Positions 15,192 through 23,621 of a stretch of DNA of 33,848 bases are shown piece after piece (the first letter of the stretch is position 1; each line of letters begins with the position of its first letter). The position numbers were made by a program, and so were the translations under genes. The notes beneath the pieces were generated by a model. The model ran no database searches. It was given only the letters and a program-made list of their open reading frames with translations, and was not told where the DNA came from. Source of the DNA: Granulicella sp. (GTDB taxonomy: Bacteria; Acidobacteriota; Terriglobia; Terriglobales; Acidobacteriaceae); assembly GCA_003132145.1 (NCBI GenBank), contig PKWU01000015.1, positions 1-33,848 on the forward strand, in the 5' to 3' direction.

Positions 15192-15770
15192 ATGGCAGAG
15201 ATCGCAGCGGAAAATGCAGTTACGGTTAAGAACTTGCTGAGCGCGCTTGAAGGCGAGTCGAATGCAAACGCCAAGTACAACGCGTTTGCCATCAAAGCCG
15301 ATGCGGATGGCTTTCGCGGAGCTGCCAGCCTGTTCCGCGCCGCCGCGCGCGCCGAGCAGATCCACGCCACCAACCACGCGCGGGTGATCGTGCAGCTCGG
15401 CGGCAAGGTCGCCATCAAGATCCACGAGATCGAGGTCGGCAGCATGCTGGAAAACCTGAAGACGGCGTTGGCCGGCGAGCAGTACGAGATCGCCACGATG
15501 TACCCCGGCTTCATCGCCGAGGCGACGGCGCACAACAATACCGCCGCCATTCGCACCTTCCACAACGCGTTGGAGGCGGAGAAGACGCACGCGCGCCTCT
15601 ACGCCGAGGCGATTGCGCTGCTGGAGGCGGGCTCGAAGGACACATGGATCGCCAAGCCGCGCGACTTCTTCGTCTGCCCGGTCTGCGGCTACACCTCGGA
15701 GACGCCCAACGAACACGACCGCTGCCCGGTCTGCAACACTCCGTGGGATAAGTTCCTAGTCATACGGTAG
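15192..15770 (+). CDS. Rubrerythrin
   Basis: The 192-residue protein has an N-terminal four-helix diiron domain and a C-terminal rubredoxin-like domain. Diiron ligand motifs are LEGESNANAKY (E20), ARAEQIHA (E55), GEQYEIATMY (E96/E99) and EAEKTHARLY (E130, H133). The iron site is CPVCGYT ... CPVCNTPWDKF with C162, C165, C178 and C181. Rubrerythrins reduce hydrogen peroxide to water in the cytosol, taking electrons from rubredoxin or NADH oxidoreductases. ATG at 15192 follows GGAGGG (15180-15185) at normal spacing. It converges on pgm across a strong hairpin. Confidence 0.94.
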   Translation: MAEIAAENAVTVKNLLSALEGESNANAKYNAFAIKADADGFRGAASLFRAAARAEQIHATNHARVIVQLGGKVAIKIHEIEVGSMLENLKTALAGEQYEIATMYPGFIAEATAHNNTAAIRTFHNALEAEKTHARLYAEAIALLEAGSKDTWIAKPRDFFVCPVCGYTSETPNEHDRCPVCNTPWDKFLVIR

Positions 15771-15796
15771 AAACTCAAAGTAGTCCGATAGATCGA

Positions 15797-15839
15797 GGCG
15801 GAGTGAGCAGCCTATCAACCTAGGCTCGCTCACTGCGCC
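15797..15839. terminator. Long hairpin between convergent rubrerythrin and pgm
   Basis: The left arm 15797-15814 (GGCGGAGTGAGCAGCCTA) pairs with the right arm 15821-15839 (TAGGCTCGCTCACTGCGCC), with one bulged base and one G-G mismatch, around a 6-base loop. Its place between two convergent stop codons fits a bidirectional terminator. Neither side has a long T run, so termination is inferred. Confidence 0.65.
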
Positions 15840-15842
15840 ACA

Positions 15843-17543
15843 CTATGAGATGGCGGCGGTGACGAGGGATTGGGCTTCGGTCTGGATTTGGGTTAGGTGG
15901 GGTTGGCCGTTGAAGGATTCGGCGTAGATCTTGTAGACGTCTTCGGTGCCGGAGGGGCGGGCGGCGAACCAGCCATTTTCGGTGGTCACTTTGAGGCCGC
16001 CGATTGCCGCGTGGTTGCCGGGAGCTTCGGTGAGGAGCGAGGTGATGGGTTCGCCGGCGAGCGTGGTTGCGGTGACCTGCGCGGCGGAGAGCTTGGCTAG
16101 TTTGGCTTTCTGTTCTGGCGTGGCGGCGGCGTCGATGCGCTGGTAGATGGGCGAGCCGTAGCGGGCGGTGAGGTCGTTGTAGAGCTGGCCGGGGTCTTTG
16201 CCGGTTACCGCTGTCATCTCGGCGGAGAGCAGGCCCATGATGAGGCCGTCCTTGTCTGTCGTCCACACAGCCCCGTCGCGGCGGAGGAAGCTGGCTCCGG
16301 CGGACTCTTCTCCTACAAAACCCAGCGAGCCGTCGATGAGGCCGTCGACAAACCATTTGAAGCCTACCGGGACCTCCAGCATGGGCCGCCCCAACCCCTT
16401 GGCCACGCGGTCGATGATGGAGGACGAGACGAGGGTTTTTCCAATCCCGACGGTATCTTTCCAACCAGGCCGGTGCGTGAACAGGTACTGGATGGCGACG
16501 GCGAGGTAGTGGTTGGGGTTGAGCAGGCCGCTGGTACGCGTCACGATGCCGTGACGGTCGTGGTCCGTATCGCAGGCCCAGGCCACGTCGAAGCGGTCTT
16601 TGTTGGCGATCATCGACGCCATGGCAAAGGGAGAAGAGCAGTCCATGCGGATCTGGCCGTCCCAGTCCAGGGTCATGAAGCGGAAGGTGGGATCGACGTA
16701 GGGGTTGAGGAGCTGGAAGGGGAGCTTGTAGCGCTCGGCGATGCGCGGCCAGTAGTGGACTCCCGCGCCGCCCAGAGGATCGACGGCCAGCTTCAGCGTG
16801 GTTCCGGCCAGCGGTGCGAAGTCGATGACGTTGGCGAGGTCGTTGACGTATGCGGTGATGTAGTCGTGGCGATGCGTGGTGGAGGCGTTGAGCGCGCGGG
16901 TGTACGCGATCCGTTTCACCCCATCCAGCCGCTTGCCAATCAGCTCGTTGGCGCGGTCCTCGATCCACTTTGTGACGGAGGTGTCTGCGGGGCCACCGTT
17001 GGGCGGGTTGTACTTGAAGCCGCCGTCGTCGGGGGGATTGTGCGAGGGGGTGATGACGATGCCGTCGGCCCATTGCCGGGAGCCATCGCTGGCTGCGCTT
17101 TCGAGTGTCGCCTGCGAGGGCGTGGCGCCGCCGTTGAGCTTCGCGTTGTAGGTGAGGATGGCGTGGGAGAGCGTGGGGGTGGGCGTGTAGGCGAGCTGGT
17201 CGTCCACGAAGACTTCGATGGAATTGGCGGCGAGGACTTCGAGGGCGGTGGCGAAGGCCGGCTCGGAGAGGGCGTGGGTGTCCATGGCGAGGAAGAGCGG
17301 GCCGGAGATATTATTCGCCCGGCGGTAGTCTGCGATGGCTTGCGCGATGGCGGCGATGTGGTCGTCGTTGAAGGAGATGGCGAAGGCCGAACCGCGATGG
17401 CCCGACGTCCCGAAGGCCACGCGCTGGGCGGGGACCTCGGGGTTGGGATGGAGGGCGTAGAAGGCGGTAACGAGGCGGGGGATGTTGACCAGGGAGTCGG
17501 GGGTGGGGAGGGTTCCGGGCTGGTTTGGGGCTTGCTGGGACAT
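15843..17543 (-). CDS. pgm: Phosphoglucomutase (alpha-D-glucose phosphate-specific)
   Basis: The 566-residue enzyme interconverts glucose 1-phosphate and glucose 6-phosphate, linking glycolysis with glycogen, trehalose and cell-surface sugar synthesis. The phosphoserine loop is GIVITPSHNPPDDGG with S167. The metal site is CDTDHDRHG with D325, D327 and D329. Also present are FGTSGHRG at 44-51, GEESAGASFLR for sugar binding, and the phosphate-binding ARPSGTEDVYKIY near the C-terminus. Length and motifs match E. coli-type Pgm and not the shorter phosphoglucosamine mutases. The ATG at 17543 gives the normal N-terminus. Its 5' end is separated from the divergent collagen-like gene by about 250 bases. 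Confidence 0.94.
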   Translation of the reverse strand: MSQQAPNQPGTLPTPDSLVNIPRLVTAFYALHPNPEVPAQRVAFGTSGHRGSAFAISFNDDHIAAIAQAIADYRRANNISGPLFLAMDTHALSEPAFATALEVLAANSIEVFVDDQLAYTPTPTLSHAILTYNAKLNGGATPSQATLESAASDGSRQWADGIVITPSHNPPDDGGFKYNPPNGGPADTSVTKWIEDRANELIGKRLDGVKRIAYTRALNASTTHRHDYITAYVNDLANVIDFAPLAGTTLKLAVDPLGGAGVHYWPRIAERYKLPFQLLNPYVDPTFRFMTLDWDGQIRMDCSSPFAMASMIANKDRFDVAWACDTDHDRHGIVTRTSGLLNPNHYLAVAIQYLFTHRPGWKDTVGIGKTLVSSSIIDRVAKGLGRPMLEVPVGFKWFVDGLIDGSLGFVGEESAGASFLRRDGAVWTTDKDGLIMGLLSAEMTAVTGKDPGQLYNDLTARYGSPIYQRIDAAATPEQKAKLAKLSAAQVTATTLAGEPITSLLTEAPGNHAAIGGLKVTTENGWFAARPSGTEDVYKIYAESFNGQPHLTQIQTEAQSLVTAAIS

Positions 17544-17795
17544 TGTTCTTGGGGTCCTCCGCGCGGATTGGGCCGACCATTGCAGTCTAAGAGATGGCGG
17601 GCAAGAAGGGAAATCGAAGGGGCCGTTCGCAATCGTGGGGAGTATGGACAGGGCAGAGATGGAGGGTTGAGGCGAAAAGGCTTGCTATTCAGGCTGGAGT
17701 GTCCTAAAACGGTACAGTTCTAAGTCTGTCTTGTGCCACGAACTCTCATGGTCGGCAGAAGGCCCGCGGCAGCGTGAATCGTCGAGTAGGGAACG
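17544..17795. other. Divergent intergenic region between pgm and the collagen-like gene
   Basis: These 252 bases contain no gene I can support; the open frames here are extensions of antisense shadows. They should hold the promoters of pgm and of the collagen-like gene. Confidence 0.5.
17682..17710 (+). promoter_or_regulatory. Candidate promoter of the collagen-like gene
   Basis: TTGCTA (17682-17687) and TAAAAC (17705-17710) are 17 bases apart, each matching 4 of 6 sigma-70 consensus bases. They lie about 85 bases before the TTG start at 17796. This was found by eye. Confidence 0.3.
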
Positions 17796-20700
17796 TTGAA
17801 ACAGGTGCGGACCTCCATGTCCGGTCTTCGGACCAGCCGGAACAGAGCGACACCGCAACCGGAGCAGCCTGGAGCCGGAATGGGCAGGGGGGACGGAGTC
17901 GGAATTGACCGTGGTTTGAGAGTGGCTCCGCGGGCGGGCGTGGGCTTGGCGGTGTTGCTGTGGGTGTTGTTGTGGTGGGTGTTGTGGCCGGGGGCGCCGG
18001 CATGGGGCGCCGAAGCGACGCTGGTGGCCGATGCGCACGTGAACAGCGCGTTGCCCACGGCGAATAGCGGGGCAATCTCCAATCTGAATGTGGGCGGGGG
18101 CTATACGACGCTGCTCCAGTTCGACCTGTCGATGCTGTCGGCGGGGACGACCGCGAGTCAGGTGTCGCACGCCGTGCTGCGGCTCTACTGCAACCGGGTG
18201 ACGACGGCGGGGCTGGTGACCTATGCGCCGGTCAACGGAGCGTGGGGCGAGTCGAGCGTGACCTATGCGACGGAGCCGGCAATCGGCAGCGCGGCGGGTG
18301 TGTTTACCGTGAGCCAGGCCGGAGCGTTCGTCGCGCTGGATGTGACGGCGCTGGTGCAGGGATGGATCAGCTCGCCCGCGACGAACAATGGACTGGCGCT
18401 CTCGGCCGGGACGGCCATGGTGCAGTTCGATAGCAAGGAGAACGACCTGAGTTCGCACGCCGCGACGCTCGATGTGGAGCTTGTGGATGCGGGACCGGCG
18501 GGAGCTACGGGGCCGGCGGGGCTGACCGGGGCGACTGGGCCGGCGGGTGCTACAGGCGCAGCAGGGGCGCAAGGGCCGGCGGGGCTGACCGGGGCGACTG
18601 GGCTGGCGGGGGTGCAAGGGCCGGCGGGTGTTACAGGCGCAACAGGGGCGCAAGGTCCAGCGGGACCGGCTGGGCCAGCGGGCAGCGGCAGCAGGCTGGA
18701 TTACCAGGGAACTTACGCTTCGACGACCAACTACGCACTGGGAGACGTGGTGGTATTGCAGGGATCGAGCTACATCTCGCTGATCGCGTCGAACAATGGA
18801 AACACGCCGGGGGTGAGTCCGGCCCAGTGGGGATTGCTGGCTGCGGCGGGCGCGGCGGGCACGGGTGGAAGCAGCGGATCGCCGACGGTCGCCGTGTCGT
18901 ACCAGGGGGTGTATGCGTCGACGATCAACTACGCGCTGAACGACATTGTGCTGTACGGGGCATCGAGCTATATTTCGCTGATTGCGGGGAACCATGGGAA
19001 CACTCCGGCGCTGAGTCCTGCGGATTGGGGACTGCTGGCCGAGGGTGGAACCGGAATTGGGCCTGCGGGATCGGCGGGGCCAGCCGGGCCGCAGGGGCCA
19101 CAAGGAGTTCCTGGGCTGGGATACGCCGGAGTGTACGCGTCGACGACCAACTACGCGTTGAGCGATGTGGTGAGCTATCAGGGGTCGGCGTACATTTCGT
19201 TGACGAACTCGAATGCTGGAAACACTCCGGGGTTGAGTCCAACGGTTTGGGGAGTGCTGGCGTCGGCGCAGATCGGCGCGACCGGGCCGCAGGGGCCTCC
19301 GGGATTCGTCTATCAGGGAACATACGCTTCGACGACGAACTACAACCTGGGCGACGTGGTGGTGTGGCAGGGGTCGAGCTATACGTCTCTGATCGCCAGC
19401 AACCACGGCAATACGCCGAGCTTCAGCCCGCAGCAGTGGGGTCCTCTGACGGCGCAAGGGCCAGCCGGGCCGACCGGAGCGACGGGCGCGACCGGAGCTG
19501 CCGGGCCGCAAGGACTGCCGGGAAGCGTGGGGCCTCCAGGGGAGAAGGGGAATCAGGGAGATCAGGGGATTGCCGGGCAGGCGGGCGCGCAGGGGATTCC
19601 CGGAGCGACTGGCGCGCAGGGCTTGAGCGGACCGCTGGGGCCGCAGGGACCGGCGGGGCCAGTGGGGCTGACGTTTCAGGGGATCTACTCGTCGGGCACC
19701 AACTACGCGCTGGGGGATGGGGTTCGCTATAACGGCGCGGACTATGTCTCGCTGCAGGCGAGCAACCATGGCAATACTCCCGACCAAATGCCGACGTTCT
19801 GGGCGCTCTTCGCGCAGGATGGAGCAACGGGCGCGACCGGGCCGGCCGGTGCGACCGGGGCGATGGGAACGACCGGGGCGGCCGGGACGCAGGGGATTCA
19901 AGGGTTGCAGGGAATTCAGGGGCCCATCGGGCCGCAGGGGCCTCCGGTGGCGAACTACACGGGGAACTACCAGTCGACGTCCAACTATGCGCTCAACGAT
20001 GCGGTGAGTTGGCAGGGCTCGACCTACATATCGCTGATCGCTGGCAATCGTGGGAATACTCCCGACCTGAGTCCGACGCAGTGGGCGGTACTGGCGGCGC
20101 AGGGATTGCAGGGAGTTCCCGGCGCGGCGGGGACAACAGGCGCGGCAGGAGCGACCGGACCTGCGGGGGCGACCGGGCCAGCCGGGCCACAGGGATCTCC
20201 AGTGGCGTTCCGTGGCGGGTGGTCGATTGGAAGCTCGTACGCGGTGGGCGATGCGGTGAGCTACGTCAACGGCTCCAGCTACATCGCGCTGGTGGCGAAC
20301 AACACGGGCCACCAGCCAGACAACAGCCCGACGTACTGGGGAGTGCTGGCAGCAGCAGGCGCGCCGGGGCCAGTCGGAATGACCTATCAGGAAACGTATA
20401 ACTCGTTGACCAACTATTCGTTGAACGACGGGGTGAGCTACAACGGTTCGAGCTATATCTCGACGATTGCGAACAATCAGGGCTTTACCCCCGGCCTCTT
20501 CACTCAGTACTGGTCGTTGCTGGCAGCGGCGGGCGCGCCGGGAGCGACGGGAGCGACGGGAGCGACGGGAGTAACCGGGCAACAGGGAGAGGCCGGGCCG
20601 CAGGGACCGACGGGAGCAACCGGGCCAGCGGGGCCGACCGGGCCAGCGGGGATGACGGTGAGCGTTGGCACGGTGAACACCGGCGCGGCGGGCAGCTCGG

Positions 20701-21209
20701 TGCAGGTCACCAACACTGGAAGCAGCACGGCGGCGATTCTGAACTTCACCATTCCGCAGGGCGCAACCGGAGCGACTGGAAGCGGCGGCAGCGGCGGGGG
20801 AGGCGGAGGAATTTCCGGTGTGGGGGTGTATCACACGGTGTATAGCGGCATCCCCCTCTACCTCTTGTACTACTCGGTGAACAACTCAACCTCAACCGCG
20901 AGCGAGTTTGGAACTGCAACCGTGCCGTATTCAGTTCTGACGTGGGTTCCAACGAAGTGTACTGCAACGGCGCTGAACGTCTATTCGCAGCAGGGGCAGA
21001 CGATCACGGTGACGCTGCGCTACGGCTCGTCTCCTTCGAACATGGCGAGCAGCTTGGACCTCACCTGCACGGCGATGCCGAACGGATCTGGCGGAACTTG
21101 TCCCGCGACCGGCAGTGACACGGTTCCCGCAGGCGGCTTCGTGGACCTGGAGATCAGCGGCGCAGATAGTAATCCGGCAGCTGTCTGGACTGCGCTGACG
21201 TGCAATTGA
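17796..21209 (+). CDS. Secreted collagen-like protein with DNRLRE-like domain and eight CBM5/12-like modules
   Basis: The 1137-residue product has a basic leader and a hydrophobic export segment (about 48-71, ending APAWGAEA). Residues 73-229 resemble a DNRLRE domain (YTTLLQFDLSMLSAG; VNGAWGESSVTYATEP; ALDVTALVQGWIS). Collagen-type Gly-X-Y tracts start at about 232 and recur to about 985. Between them stand eight copies of a roughly 50-residue module, at about 301, 367, 441, 505, 625, 718, 803 and 862, typified by YASTTNYALGDVVV, SSYISLIA, GNTP and W. These resemble CBM5/12 chitin-binding units. A Gly/Ser linker near 995-1008 leads to a C-terminal beta-rich domain with four Cys. It probably forms trimeric surface fibres with carbohydrate-binding beads. 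The TTG start at 17796 follows TAGGGA; ATG at 17817 is an alternative. Confidence 0.85.
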   Translation: MKQVRTSMSGLRTSRNRATPQPEQPGAGMGRGDGVGIDRGLRVAPRAGVGLAVLLWVLLWWVLWPGAPAWGAEATLVADAHVNSALPTANSGAISNLNVGGGYTTLLQFDLSMLSAGTTASQVSHAVLRLYCNRVTTAGLVTYAPVNGAWGESSVTYATEPAIGSAAGVFTVSQAGAFVALDVTALVQGWISSPATNNGLALSAGTAMVQFDSKENDLSSHAATLDVELVDAGPAGATGPAGLTGATGPAGATGAAGAQGPAGLTGATGLAGVQGPAGVTGATGAQGPAGPAGPAGSGSRLDYQGTYASTTNYALGDVVVLQGSSYISLIASNNGNTPGVSPAQWGLLAAAGAAGTGGSSGSPTVAVSYQGVYASTINYALNDIVLYGASSYISLIAGNHGNTPALSPADWGLLAEGGTGIGPAGSAGPAGPQGPQGVPGLGYAGVYASTTNYALSDVVSYQGSAYISLTNSNAGNTPGLSPTVWGVLASAQIGATGPQGPPGFVYQGTYASTTNYNLGDVVVWQGSSYTSLIASNHGNTPSFSPQQWGPLTAQGPAGPTGATGATGAAGPQGLPGSVGPPGEKGNQGDQGIAGQAGAQGIPGATGAQGLSGPLGPQGPAGPVGLTFQGIYSSGTNYALGDGVRYNGADYVSLQASNHGNTPDQMPTFWALFAQDGATGATGPAGATGAMGTTGAAGTQGIQGLQGIQGPIGPQGPPVANYTGNYQSTSNYALNDAVSWQGSTYISLIAGNRGNTPDLSPTQWAVLAAQGLQGVPGAAGTTGAAGATGPAGATGPAGPQGSPVAFRGGWSIGSSYAVGDAVSYVNGSSYIALVANNTGHQPDNSPTYWGVLAAAGAPGPVGMTYQETYNSLTNYSLNDGVSYNGSSYISTIANNQGFTPGLFTQYWSLLAAAGAPGATGATGATGVTGQQGEAGPQGPTGATGPAGPTGPAGMTVSVGTVNTGAAGSSVQVTNTGSSTAAILNFTIPQGATGATGSGGSGGGGGGISGVGVYHTVYSGIPLYLLYYSVNNSTSTASEFGTATVPYSVLTWVPTKCTATALNVYSQQGQTITVTLRYGSSPSNMASSLDLTCTAMPNGSGGTCPATGSDTVPAGGFVDLEISGADSNPAAVWTALTCN

Positions 21210-21250
21210 TTCTCCTCGTGCCGATCGGCCCTCTTTCTTGCGTCGGAAGC

Positions 21251-21298
21251 TGACCATTGCATTCACAGCGCCGAATGCTGACTTTCCCATTCACAGCG
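21251..21298 (+). repeat. Pair of 20-bp direct repeats before the RNA methyltransferase gene
   Basis: TGACCATTGCATTCACAGCG (21251-21270) and TGACTTTCCCATTCACAGCG (21279-21298) match at TGAC and at ATTCACAGCG, with a 28-base period. They end 15 bases before the ATG at 21313. They could be regulator sites or a small duplication in the leader. Confidence 0.6.
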
Positions 21299-21312
21299 TA
21301 AGATTTGGCTAG

Positions 21313-22176
21313 ATGACTGCGCAGCCGATCCTCGTCACCAGCCGCGCCAACGCGCGGGTCAAGCAGCTTCGCGCGGCCTTTGCCGGACATGCGCGCCTCA
21401 GCGGTGGCCTGGTCGCCATCGAAGGCGAAAATCTGCTGCGCGAGGCGCTCGCCAGTGGACTTCCGCTGAAGACCATCTTCCTCAGCGAGCGCGTCGCGCC
21501 GCCCGCGTGGCTTCCGCGCGGGGTTGAGCTGCTGGTTCTCGCCGAGGAGGTCTTCGCCGGCGCGGTCGCGACGCAGCATCCGCAGGGGATCGCGGCGCTG
21601 ATGCTGCCGCCGCGTTGGGAGATGGCGGCGAAGATTGCAACGGACGCTCTGTTTCTGATCGCCGCGGGCTTGCAGGACCCGGGCAACCTGGGCACGCTGA
21701 TTCGCTCGGCCGAGGCCTTCGGCGCAACCGCCGTACTCACCACCCACGGCACGGTGAGCGAGTGGAACCAGAAGGCACTGCGCGCCTCGGCCGGGTCGGT
21801 CTTCCGCGTTCCCGTCGTTGCGATCTCCACCGAAGAGCTGATCGCCCTGCAGTCGCGTGGAGTGCGCCTGCTAGCCGCCGTCGCGCCCAACTCCGAAACC
21901 GATTCCAATTCTCCCCTCGATTCCAAATCCAACTCCGCGTCCGTCCGCGACGCCGACCTCACCAACCCCTGCGCGCTGATGATCGGCAATGAGGGCGCGG
22001 GACTTGGTGACGAATTTCTCGCGCTGGCCGACACGCGCATCACGATTCCCACACCAGGCCGCGTCGAAAGCCTCAACGCCGCCATTGCTGGATCGCTGCT
22101 GCTCTACGAAGCCGCGCGCCAGCGGGAAGCCGCGCGACTTACCACTTACCACTTACCACTTACCACTGTCCTATGA
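21313..22176 (+). CDS. SpoU/TrmH-family RNA 2'-O-methyltransferase
   Basis: The 287-residue protein has the N-terminal substrate-binding domain (SRANARVKQLRAAF, VAIEGENLLREAL) and the SPOUT catalytic domain with its knot motifs: LQDPGNLGTLIRSAEAFGA, LMIGNEGAGL and IPTPGRVESLNAAIAGSLLLYE. It would methylate a ribose 2'-hydroxyl in rRNA or tRNA using S-adenosylmethionine; the exact target is unknown. Two oddities are seen. A Ser/Asn/Asp-rich insert (about 196-216, ETDSNSPLDSKSNSASVRD) with different base composition precedes the GNEG motif. The last 12 residues (LTTYHLPLTTVL) are encoded by a heptamer tandem repeat and lie beyond the usual end of the domain. Its TGA overlaps the ATG of rarA. 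Confidence 0.9.
   Translation: MTAQPILVTSRANARVKQLRAAFAGHARLSGGLVAIEGENLLREALASGLPLKTIFLSERVAPPAWLPRGVELLVLAEEVFAGAVATQHPQGIAALMLPPRWEMAAKIATDALFLIAAGLQDPGNLGTLIRSAEAFGATAVLTTHGTVSEWNQKALRASAGSVFRVPVVAISTEELIALQSRGVRLLAAVAPNSETDSNSPLDSKSNSASVRDADLTNPCALMIGNEGAGLGDEFLALADTRITIPTPGRVESLNAAIAGSLLLYEAARQREAARLTTYHLPLTTVL
22137..22167 (+). repeat. Heptanucleotide tandem repeat ACTTACC x4 at the trmH/rarA junction
   Basis: Four exact ACTTACC units (22137-22164) plus ACT encode the C-terminal tail of the methyltransferase and end 5 bases before the ATG of rarA at 22173. Seven is not a multiple of three, so any change in copy number shifts the frame. By direct reading, five copies would put the methyltransferase in frame with rarA without a stop between them; three copies would extend it out of frame over rarA. 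Confidence 0.9.
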
Positions 22177-23513
22177 ACCTCTTCAACCCCACTCCCGACG
22201 ACGTCGCAGCGCAGGCCAGCCATGCTCCGCTGGCCGATCGCATGAGGCCGCGCGCGCTGGGCGAGTTCGTCGGGCAGGAGCATCTGCTGGGTCCAGGCAA
22301 GCCGCTCGCGCTCGCCATTGCGCACGACGACCCCACCTCGATGATCTTCTGGGGGCCTCCCGGCACGGGCAAGACGACGCTGGCCAAGATCATCGCGGCG
22401 ATGACGCAGTCGACGTTCATTGAATTCTCGGCGGTGATGTCCGGCATTAAGGAGATCAAGCAGGTAATGGTGGCGGCGGAGAAGGCCGCCGGCTTCCGTT
22501 CGCGGACGATCCTGTTTATCGACGAGATCCATCGCTTCAACAAGGCGCAGCAGGACGCGTTCCTGCCCTATGTGGAGCGCGGCGCGATCCGCCTGATCGG
22601 CGCGACGACCGAGAACCCATCGTTCGAGCTGAACGCCGCTCTGCTCTCGAGGTGCCGCGTCTACACGCTGCAGCCGCTGACGGAGGCGCAGATCGTTGCG
22701 CTGCTCCACCGCGCACTCAACGATGAATCGCGCGGCCTCGGCGCGTCGGGCGTAAAAGCCGACGAAGAGGCTCTCGCAACGATTGCATCCTACGCCAGCG
22801 GCGACGCGCGCAATGCGCTCAACGCGCTGGACGTAGCAGCGAGTCTCGCCGGCGAAGAGCCAGCCCAACGCATCACCAAAGAGATCGCCGCCGAGGCGTT
22901 GCAGCGTCGCGTGCTGCTCTACGACAAGCAGGGCGAGCAGCACTACGACATCATCTCCGCGCTGCACAAGAGCGTGCGCAACTCCGACGTGGACGCCTCG
23001 CTCTACTGGCTGGGGCGCATGTTGCAGGCCGGCGAAGACCCCATGTACGTCGCGCGCCGCATCGTGCGCATGGCGGTGGAGGACGTTGGCCTGGCCGCGC
23101 CCGAGGCGCTCAACCTCTGCCTCTCCGCGCGCGACGCGATGCACTTCCTGGGCCAGCCCGAAGGCGACCTCGCACTGGCGCAGGCCATCGTCTACCTGGC
23201 TCTCGCGCCCAAGTCGAACGCGGTCTACACCGCCTACGGAGCAGTCACCGGCGACATCGAAGCCACCGCCGCCGAGCCCGTCCCGCTGCACCTGCGCAAT
23301 GCTCCCACCAAGCTGATGAAGTCGCTGGACTACGGCAAGGGATACCAGTACGCGCACAATGTGGAAGGCCGCGTGGCGGACATGGAGTGCCTGCCGCCGT
23401 CGCTCGCTGGCCGCCGCTACTACCACCCCACCCAGGAGGGCCGCGAGAAGCTGCTCGCCCAGCGCATGGACGAGGTCGCGCGCATCCGCGCAGGCAAGCG
23501 CAAGCCAAAATAA
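22173..23513 (+). CDS. rarA: Replication-associated recombination protein A (AAA+ ATPase)
   Basis: The 446-residue protein is a RarA/MgsA/WRNIP1-type clamp-loader-like ATPase that acts at stalled forks. The N-terminus reads PLADRMRPRALGEFVGQEHL, the Walker A is GPPGTGKTT at 61-69, the Walker B ILFIDEIHRF at 113-122, sensor 1 is GATTENPSFE, and the arginine finger lies in ALLSRCRVY. The C-terminal tetramerisation region has HYDIISALHKSVRNSDVDAS, YWLGRMLQAGEDP and RRIVRMAVEDVGLA. The ATG overlaps the methyltransferase stop (ATGA), so translation is probably coupled. It converges on dsbD. Confidence 0.95.
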   Translation: MNLFNPTPDDVAAQASHAPLADRMRPRALGEFVGQEHLLGPGKPLALAIAHDDPTSMIFWGPPGTGKTTLAKIIAAMTQSTFIEFSAVMSGIKEIKQVMVAAEKAAGFRSRTILFIDEIHRFNKAQQDAFLPYVERGAIRLIGATTENPSFELNAALLSRCRVYTLQPLTEAQIVALLHRALNDESRGLGASGVKADEEALATIASYASGDARNALNALDVAASLAGEEPAQRITKEIAAEALQRRVLLYDKQGEQHYDIISALHKSVRNSDVDASLYWLGRMLQAGEDPMYVARRIVRMAVEDVGLAAPEALNLCLSARDAMHFLGQPEGDLALAQAIVYLALAPKSNAVYTAYGAVTGDIEATAAEPVPLHLRNAPTKLMKSLDYGKGYQYAHNVEGRVADMECLPPSLAGRRYYHPTQEGREKLLAQRMDEVARIRAGKRKPK

Positions 23514-23559
23514 TAGTTCCAACTCATGCAGATGCGGATGCGAGGGCCGAGTGTCCCAT

Positions 23560-23582
23560 TCATCGCAGTCTTATCGCGATGA
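23560..23582. terminator. Candidate hairpin between convergent rarA and dsbD
   Basis: TCATCGC (23560-23566) and GCGATGA (23576-23582) form a 7-bp stem with a 9-base loop in the 108-base gap between the two stop codons. There is no adjoining T run, so the call is weak. Confidence 0.35.
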
Positions 23583-23621
23583 GTCGGAGGAGTGCTGCAA
23601 AACTAAGTCAAAGCCAGCGAT

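Noticed and set aside
16473..17723. A 416-codon plus-strand frame over pgm
   Set aside because: Its product is Val/Gly/Asp-rich antisense sequence. The minus strand has all phosphoglucomutase motifs.
18480..20660. Possible CRISPR array or satellite in the repeated GC-rich tract
   Set aside because: The repeats are 9-bp-scale Gly-X-Y codons and about 150-bp protein modules in one open frame, without constant direct repeats and unique spacers.
17685..20834. A 1049-codon open frame on the minus strand over the collagen-like gene
   Set aside because: It is the antisense of Gly-X-Y repeats, which lacks stops by composition. Its product is an Arg/Pro/Ser low-complexity chain, and the plus strand has a signal peptide and recognisable domains.
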